In this document: positions 58,513 to 64,000 of the stretch, piece by piece | Layout: the number at the start of each line of letters is the position of its first letter | How positions within the stretch are numbered: the stretch's first letter is position 1 | NCBI RefSeq assembly: GCF_022605725.1 | Contig: NC_065554.1 | Span: 4,917,100 to 4,981,099, forward strand | From: Anthonomus grandis grandis | Lineage: Eukaryota; Arthropoda; Insecta; Coleoptera; Curculionidae | Reading direction: 5' to 3' | DNA length: 64,000 bases | Position numbers and translations under genes: made by a program | The notes under the pieces: generated by a model | The model's database searches: none | What the model was told of the DNA's origin: nothing | What the model saw: only the letters and a program-made list of their open reading frames with translations

Positions 58513-59848
58513 GTTATAGTGTAAGTCCATAGATTTCCATTAGGAGACTTTGCTACTATTTTGGAACAGCTAGTAACTTTAATTTGTTATCCCTCTCGAA
58601 AATACAATTTATTGTTTTCAGGAAATTTTAATCTAGATTTTTTGGAGAATTATTTCAGATTGGTGGATGTTGTATGTTTTTGTATTGGAATCATTTTCCC
58701 TAAAAATGACTAATAACTACCCAACAAAGGCTGTTTTTATTATAGTACTTATTTGAATAACATTATTGCTAACCTTTTGTTAAATGACAGTTTTTTTACA
58801 GTTATTGACCCATGTGTATCAGATTACAAAGCTTAATGTATCAGTAGCGGATTGGGAAGGACAGGAAGACTTTTCCCAATAAACGAAAATACCAAACTTT
58901 TGTCAAGAGTTATTCATTTCAATGAGTTCACTCATCATCACAGAATGGACTTCGGTTTACAAATTAATATATCAGATTAAGGGAAATTTTAAAGGCGAGA
59001 CCAGTAAAAAGCTATTGCCTAGTAAAAAAATCAACAAACCATTACATCCGTTTTTACTAATCTTATAATGCAGATTATCTGCACAACTTACTTTGCAGTA
59101 ATTAATCAAGTTTACTTGATAGATATTTTTCGTTAAAGAAAATTAATATCTCAAATAAGAAGGCTCAAATTAAATTGTTTTTCTAACTCATTACCATCCA
59201 AAAAAAATTATATCAATTTCACTTACTACTAAAATCTTTAGTAACTTTAAAATAAAGTACAAAAAAAATCAGTTTACACCAAAAAGCATGTTATTGACAA
59301 ATTTATATAACTTAAGTAACAATTTGTGACATCTGATTAGTCATGAAGTAAATCGAGAAAACAAGGACATTCTGTGTGCTATTAATTCAAATTGTTTAAA
59401 CGTCTATTTTTCTACTCTGGTGGAAAAAAAGCGTCCCTAAGAGAAATTATGCTAATATTAATTACGCTTTCCTCGTGAAAGGTAAAGGAACGAACTTTAC
59501 AAAGCTTTATAATTTTCCTTTTATTACTGAGAAAATGGTTTGCGATGCTGTTTTAAGGCTAAAGAATTAATCTAGGTTAGACTTCTATAATATCAATTGT
59601 AAGCTAGTAAAAGAAACTGCATATTTCTATGATCCATTTTTAGAACACCTCTATAAATGCTGTATAATCACTGGTATATTTTCAAACCAATTAAAACTTT
59701 TTAAGCTTATGATGTTAAAACTATAGGTTTATGTTGTAAAAATAATTTTTTTAGTTGACAGTAGGGGTTTTTGCTAAATAAATCTATTACACAGGCAGTA
59801 ATAGGCATTGTGATTAACAACATTGACATCTTGGAATAGGGAAATCAA
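58513..59848 (+). pseudogene. LINE ORF2, 5' part (endonuclease and RT start)
   Basis: Endonuclease blocks: HRFPLGDFATILEQLVTLIC, GNFNLDFLENYF (the GDFN motif), then NNIIANLLLNDSFFTVIDPC with VSDYKA. The linker is eroded (58900-59550). RT fingers begin about 59610: AYFYDPFLEHLYKCCIITGI, FSNQLKLFK, then QAVIGIVINNIDILE (59790-59836). The frame then stops at a mariner TIR and resumes at 61621. There are many stops. It is on the plus strand, opposite to the host exon. Confidence 0.75.
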
Positions 59849-61619
59849 ATTAAGTGGGCCATCGAAAACGGACCGCAAGACATAACTGCCGATGAATTTT
59901 TTTTTAAATCGAAATTTAAGTCGAAAATACGTTAATTTTGATTGTAAAGAGGACAACTTCCTTTTGCCTCAAAAATTATTGCAAAATCTTCAACGGCCTA
60001 GGTAAGGGTATTATCCTCTTAATTTTTTCAAATCAGAATGGTGCTCCAATGATACCTTATTAAAAAGTGCTATAAATTCCCTATACGTTGTTACTTATTT
60101 TTTGTTAAATTGGTCAACTCGTTTAGCAAATATGAAGGATTGAAATTTAAAAAATACTATATTTTAAATAATGCATACATTAAATCAATTAAAAAAAAAC
60201 TTACTAAATTAATCAAGCAAGTGCTTAAAATGTTACCCGCCAACCTCCAGACAGTAATACAAATTATCCTCAAATTCTGAAGAACTTGCGCGGTTAGTTC
60301 GCGACAAACATTAATAATTGGTCTTTGCAGGCCTTGTTATGAGGTAGGTGAAGTGCCATGCACTTTACTTTTTATGTGTCCCCACAGAAAAAAGTCTAAA
60401 GGAGTTAAGTCAGGTGACCAGGGAGGCCACTCAATTGCACCCTTTCGACCTATCCACCGACCTGGAAAGGTATTGTTTAAATAATGGCGAGTTATGGGAA
60501 GGTGCATCGTCTTGTTGAAAAAACGATTTCTCTTTAACGAATCTAGGATTGTTCTTTACGGCTGTTAGGGCTGGGTTTATAGTATTTTCCAGTAAATGCA
60601 AGTACATATCGCCTGTTAAATTTACAGGAAGAAAGAAAGAACCCACAATGGAATTTCCAAAAATAAACGTTCAATTTTTGCGGATTTTATGTGTGCACCC
60701 CGTGCACAACAATCCTGGGGTTGCTCTCAGACCAGTAACGACAGTTGTGCCGATTGACTACGTAGGTTAAAAAAACGTACACTCATCCGAAAAACATATA
60801 TTAAATAGGAAATTGTTATTATTCGCCACTCGTGTTTGTCAGGATGGCGTTCTTTAAATAAATGCCACATTTGTAATTTTTAAAATGAAGTTCGATTATT
60901 TCTACACTTCTGAAATTGAATACACCATAATTATTAAAAAGTTTAATGAGATATTTTAACGCACAAGTCACAGAACGGCTATCTAGCAACTAGCGTATCT
61001 GATAGTTAAACTTTAATTAACACTATAATTAGGCAAAAATATCTAATGCACAAAAATGGGTCAAAGGAATTTATCCTTCCATTTTAATTTAATACTCTGA
61101 TTCATTTTTAAATTAAATTGACTTACCTATTTGAATTTTTGACAAAAGCGCTTTTCTAGTATTTTAGAGTTCATTATTTTCTAAACGAGTTGACTGCGAA
61201 GACGAATTATTGAAGTTTGTCGCGATCTGACCTGGCAAGTTCTTCAGAATGTTCGAAAGCGGTTTGAAGATAATGTTTCTACTGCTGTATGGAGGTTGGT
61301 GGGCAACACTTTTAGAATTTGCTTAATTAATTTGGTAAGTTTCTTTCTAAAATGATTTAACTTATGCGGTTTTTAAAATATACTCTTTTTAAAATTTCAA
61401 TCCTTTATATTTTCTAAACGAGTTGACCGATTTTTAAAAAATAAGCAGCAACGTAAAGGGAATTAATAGTACTTTTTAATAACGTATTAATAAACTCTTA
61501 TTCCCATGTAAAAAAATATAATTTGTGGGGCAACGGAGCAACAGTCTCCCTTACAAACAAATTTGACAAATTGACCCTAGCAGTTATACCTTACGGTATG
61601 TTTTCGATGGTCCACCCTA
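59849..61619 (-). mobile_element. Long-TIR mariner (family B) inserted in a LINE
   Basis: The left end is near 59849 (AGTGGGCCATCGAAAACGG) and the right end near 61619 (CCGTTTTCGATGGTCCACCCT-like, split by small changes), with TA at the flanks. Inverted repeats extend about 440 bp inward, to about 60290 and from about 61180. They include the last 40-odd transposase codons on both sides: antisense gene end at 60240-60300, sense copy at 61200-61330. LINE coding sequence abuts both ends. N-terminal transposase sequence is missing, so the copy is a deletion derivative. Confidence 0.75.
60240..60860 (-). pseudogene. Mariner transposase (family B), copy 2, N-terminally deleted
   Basis: Reading left from about 60860: ERHPDKHEWR, then an eroded first Asp box (FRMSV; SDEC in another frame). 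MGSFFLPVNLTGDMYLHLLE (60646 on), then KEKSFFQQDDAPSHNS with the second Asp. After a shift: FPGRWIGRKGAIEWPPWSPD and FFLWGHIKSKV (about 60480-60370). The C-terminal helices INVCRELTAQVLQN end with WRLAG near 60240. The helix-turn-helix domains are absent. The third acidic residue is Asp here, unlike the Glu of the 14.4-kb copy. Confidence 0.75.
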
Positions 61620-62548
61620 AATGTCTTTATTAGTGTACGATACTTCAAAGGCATTTGATTGCATTAAACATGGAATTCTCATACAAAAATTAAGTCCGCT
61701 CTTTTTTCTTTTTCTTATTTATATCAGTGACTTACCATCAAATTTGGGGCTTATTACTTGTTTACTACTTCCATATATACTAGCTTGGGTTGCAAGGGAA
61801 AATCTAAGTCTATTTTCAATTTTATTAGCTAATAGGTGGGCCCTAGACTCGTTTTTGTGCAAAATATCTGCTATTAAATGCCGACAAAAATAAAAACATT
61901 ATGTTAGTACAGAACATTCTATTAATGATAGTGTTTGTGCCTTGGGAATAAACATTGATTCTGGATTAAACTTGAGCTTGCATACAGATTGTCTCTCTAA
62001 AAATCTATTTTTTAGCAATATTTGCATTACGAACTTTAAGAGAGACCTTAAATGTAGCACCATTAAAGGTGACTTATTTTACGCTTCTTTTAGTCAAAAT
62101 TGCTTTACGCTATCACTCAGCTTATGGGATAGTTCTTCGAGTGCATTAAGCGTTTTTCGTATGCACAAAAAGGCTATACTTATTTTAGCATTAATTTTTT
62201 ATAAATATATAGAGATTCATGCAAATCGCTCTAATTACACAACTAGTTCATTATCCAGAATTTCCTTGCGCGGATCTAAAAACTTAATAACGCTATGTTA
62301 TATATTATTCTATATAATTAATTACCGTATAAGAAGACTGTAAGTGTACCAAATAGTAAAAAGTACGACTAAGTGTATTTTAACTGCTAATTTATTTTAT
62401 TCAACTGAAGAGATTGTTTCACATGTGTGAATATTGTTTAACGTATAATGTTTTATGTTTGTTTAAATCGTTTTCGGTTTTTTCTTTTTAACTTTTGACT
62501 TGCTACAAATACTTTGTGTTAAATAAATAAACCTAAACCTAAACCTAT
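61620..62548 (+). pseudogene. LINE ORF2, 3' part with CCTAAA tail
   Basis: Resumes exactly after the mariner: SLLVYDTSKAFDCIKHGILI (palm motif), then an internal deletion, then PLFFLFLIYISDLPSNLGLI (the LF.IYINDLP block). The YADD box is lost. At 61942 on: LGINIDSGLNLSLHTDCLSK, LWDSSSSALSVFRMHKKAIL, then ANRSNYTTSSLSRISLRGSK, the usual C-terminal end. The element closes with three AACCTA units (62530-62548), a simple 3' tail. The tail ends 165 bp from the host exon. Confidence 0.8.
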
Positions 62549-62712
62549 ATAAATTCTGACTCGAATTTCTACAAAGCTTTATAAAAAAGTATAAGTCGGT
62601 ATACTTTAAACTTAATTTCTCCTTTAAAAGCATTTCTAAAAGGAAATTAAAAACAGAAATATGTTAAAACTAAAAAATAGAAAATAAATAAAAAACAAAA
62701 TAGAAAACTCAC

Positions 62713-62892
62713 AAATAACGTTGAGTCTGGCGTCCGCTCGAATGGCCTTGTTTAGTTTCGAGGGACCAACTTGGCACTGATACTCGGCATCGTCCTCCAG
62801 GGACGCGTTGCTTATCCGCAAGTTGTACACCCCGTTCCTTCGGTCCCCGATAACGGAGTAGCGCGGAAATCCTGGGATTACCGACGAAAAAC
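62713..62892 (-). CDS. sns: Host exon: immunoglobulin domain of a nephrin / Sticks-and-stones / Hibris-type cell adhesion receptor
   Basis: One 180-bp exon on the minus strand. A pyrimidine-rich tract ending in ACAG precedes 62892. GTGAGT follows 62713. It begins and ends in phase 1, so it can be skipped or joined without shifting frame. The peptide starts FSSVIPGFPRYSVIGDRRNG, continues VYNLRISNASLEDDAEYQCQ and ends VGPSKLNKAIRADARLNVI. The D-x-A-x-Y-x-C motif is the F strand of an Ig domain, and the QCQVGP...RLNVI pattern is typical of the first Ig domain of nephrin-family proteins. In flies these act in myoblast fusion and nephrocyte slit diaphragms. It is the only exon in the window; the neighbouring exons lie outside or are unrecognised. 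It could be the hbs paralogue instead. Confidence 0.85.
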
Positions 62893-63290
62893 CTGTAAAA
62901 AAGTGGCTGGATGAGTTTTTTGACAGAGTTTTAATAAGAAAAATAAGACGTGTTGATGTTATGAGTTAAAACTGACATTCGGATAAGTAATATGTTTCTG
63001 CTAAGAGGAATGTTATCTTAGCTAACTTATAGAACGTTAGTTATATAGATACTTCTAATGAAAATAAATAGGTAATACGGAAACCGTAAGATGTTGGAAA
63101 ATAAGAAATGATAAGCAAAACAAATACATACGTTTATTTTCCTTTTAAATAATAAGGAGACGATTTGTATTTTTTCTTAAAGCCAACAAAGGACATACAC
63201 TTAAGCGAATTCGGAAGTTTATTATACACTGTAAAATAAGGCCAATCGATACAAAGGAGTCTATAATATATTTATACATCTCAAATAAAC
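62893..63290. other. Intron flanking the Ig exon
   Basis: The polypyrimidine tract and acceptor AG lie at 62893-62910 on the minus strand. The rest shows no motif. Confidence 0.6.
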
Positions 63291-63299
63291 GTCGGGTAG

Positions 63300-63950
63300 A
63301 TCTCTTTGAAAACTGAATTTTTCTCGAAGGTAAATAAGCAGGGGAATAGATCTGTCCTAAGCCTTTGATAGAATTTGTTATAAAATTTTAGTTAACAACT
63401 TTAATGAAATTGGTATAAGAGGTAGTGTCTTCAATATTTTTAAAGATTTTAGGTAATCTTAAAAGCATTAAACAGGATATAAAATTAGACCAAATAAAAA
63501 GCGAACCCAAGATTGTGACATGTGGAAAACCACAAAGAACAGTTGTGACACGGCAATTTTTTATTGACTGATGGTCTTAGATCAAAAATAGGGCTGAAAC
63601 AGATCTAAAACGTAAACTTTATTGGTTTCAAAAAATAACCTCATACTAAATTAGTCAAAAAACAACATTATACTCAAACGCATCATACTCAACATATTTA
63701 CTTTAATTACTTATTGCAGAAAATATTTAAGACCGGAAAATATAATATATTTCGGAATAAAAAAGAGGGCTTATACTAATCTTTCTAGAAAGTCAATTTT
63801 GACGTATAAGAGAAGGTACTTTATCACTGGTATCAAATGAGTTTTATTGTTATCAAATGACTCACTCTTTAACAAATAAGTTAAAACCATATTTACATTT
63901 CTAAGGATAGAATTGACTTGCCTTTTACCGGCATGGCGTTGTGTTGCCAA
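63300..63950 (+). pseudogene. LINE reverse transcriptase fragment
   Basis: Plus strand: DLS.AFDRICYKILVNNFNE (63354 on), the palm motif, then IGIRGSVFNIFKDF. After a shift: KSEPKIVTCGKPQRTVV, an eroded CGVPQGTVLGP block (about 63500-63550). Weak traces continue (AETDL-like near 63590, KTTLYSNAS-like near 63660). No YADD box is readable. Truncated and multiply broken. Confidence 0.65.
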
Positions 63951-64000
63951 ATTAGATATTTTCTAGCAAGATTCAGTGGATTTAGTTTTGATTTAGGATG

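Overview
The window reads as an AT-rich, intron-dense insect nuclear genome. A beetle is my guess, but that is inference. One host coding exon is recognisable: a 180-bp minus-strand immunoglobulin-domain exon near the right edge (62713..62892). It has clean splice sites and a sequence typical of the nephrin / Sticks-and-stones / Hibris family. No other host exon is evident, so the 62 kb to its left, which is downstream for this minus-strand gene, is best read as a very large intron or introns, or flank, filled with transposon relics. There is no bacterial, CRISPR, operon or toxin-type content.

Layout. 0.9-1.6 kb: LTR relic and one copy of a dispersed repeat. 1.6-6.8 kb: an ancient mariner with about 115-bp inverted ends and a decayed transposase. 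It is split by a younger DD41D element (2959..4488) and also hosts a compact DIRS-type element carrying only a tyrosine recombinase (4980..6430). 8.0-9.9 kb: truncated piggyBac. 10.0-10.9 kb: LINE. 11.3-12.7 kb: Tc1. 13.2-14.4 kb: Ty3/gypsy relic joined to a mariner with long terminal repeats (14.4-15.6 kb). 17-18.4 kb: mariner relic and a 305-bp MITE. 19.9-21.4 kb: LINE. 24.0-26.5 kb: mariner with two-shell TIRs, one of which holds a solo LTR. 28.6 kb and 33.2 kb: two related foldback repeats. 29.7-31.3 kb: MULE. 32-36.6 kb: LINE relics, one inside a 2.9-kb TIR element. 42.7-45.3 kb: the best-preserved element, a DD41D mariner with an uninterrupted transposase and 415-bp TIRs. 46.6-48.8 kb: Penelope-like element. 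49-50.1 kb: LINE. 50.4-53.3 kb: pogo-type element. 54.6-57.9 kb: LINE relics. 58.5-62.55 kb: a LINE split by a further long-TIR mariner. Then comes the host exon, and a last LINE fragment at 63.3-63.9 kb.

How the parts relate. Nearly all transposon genes are frameshifted or truncated; the 43.5-kb transposase is the only uninterrupted DDE gene. Nested insertions give relative ages in at least four places. Two mariners (24.0 and 42.7 kb) share an odd plan: each TIR has an outer shell of about 110-123 bp followed by a second internal CAGGGTG terminus. Several mariners have TIRs that run into the 3' end of the transposase gene. Family calls rest on motifs read by eye, and boundaries not tied to a TIR or TSD are approximate.
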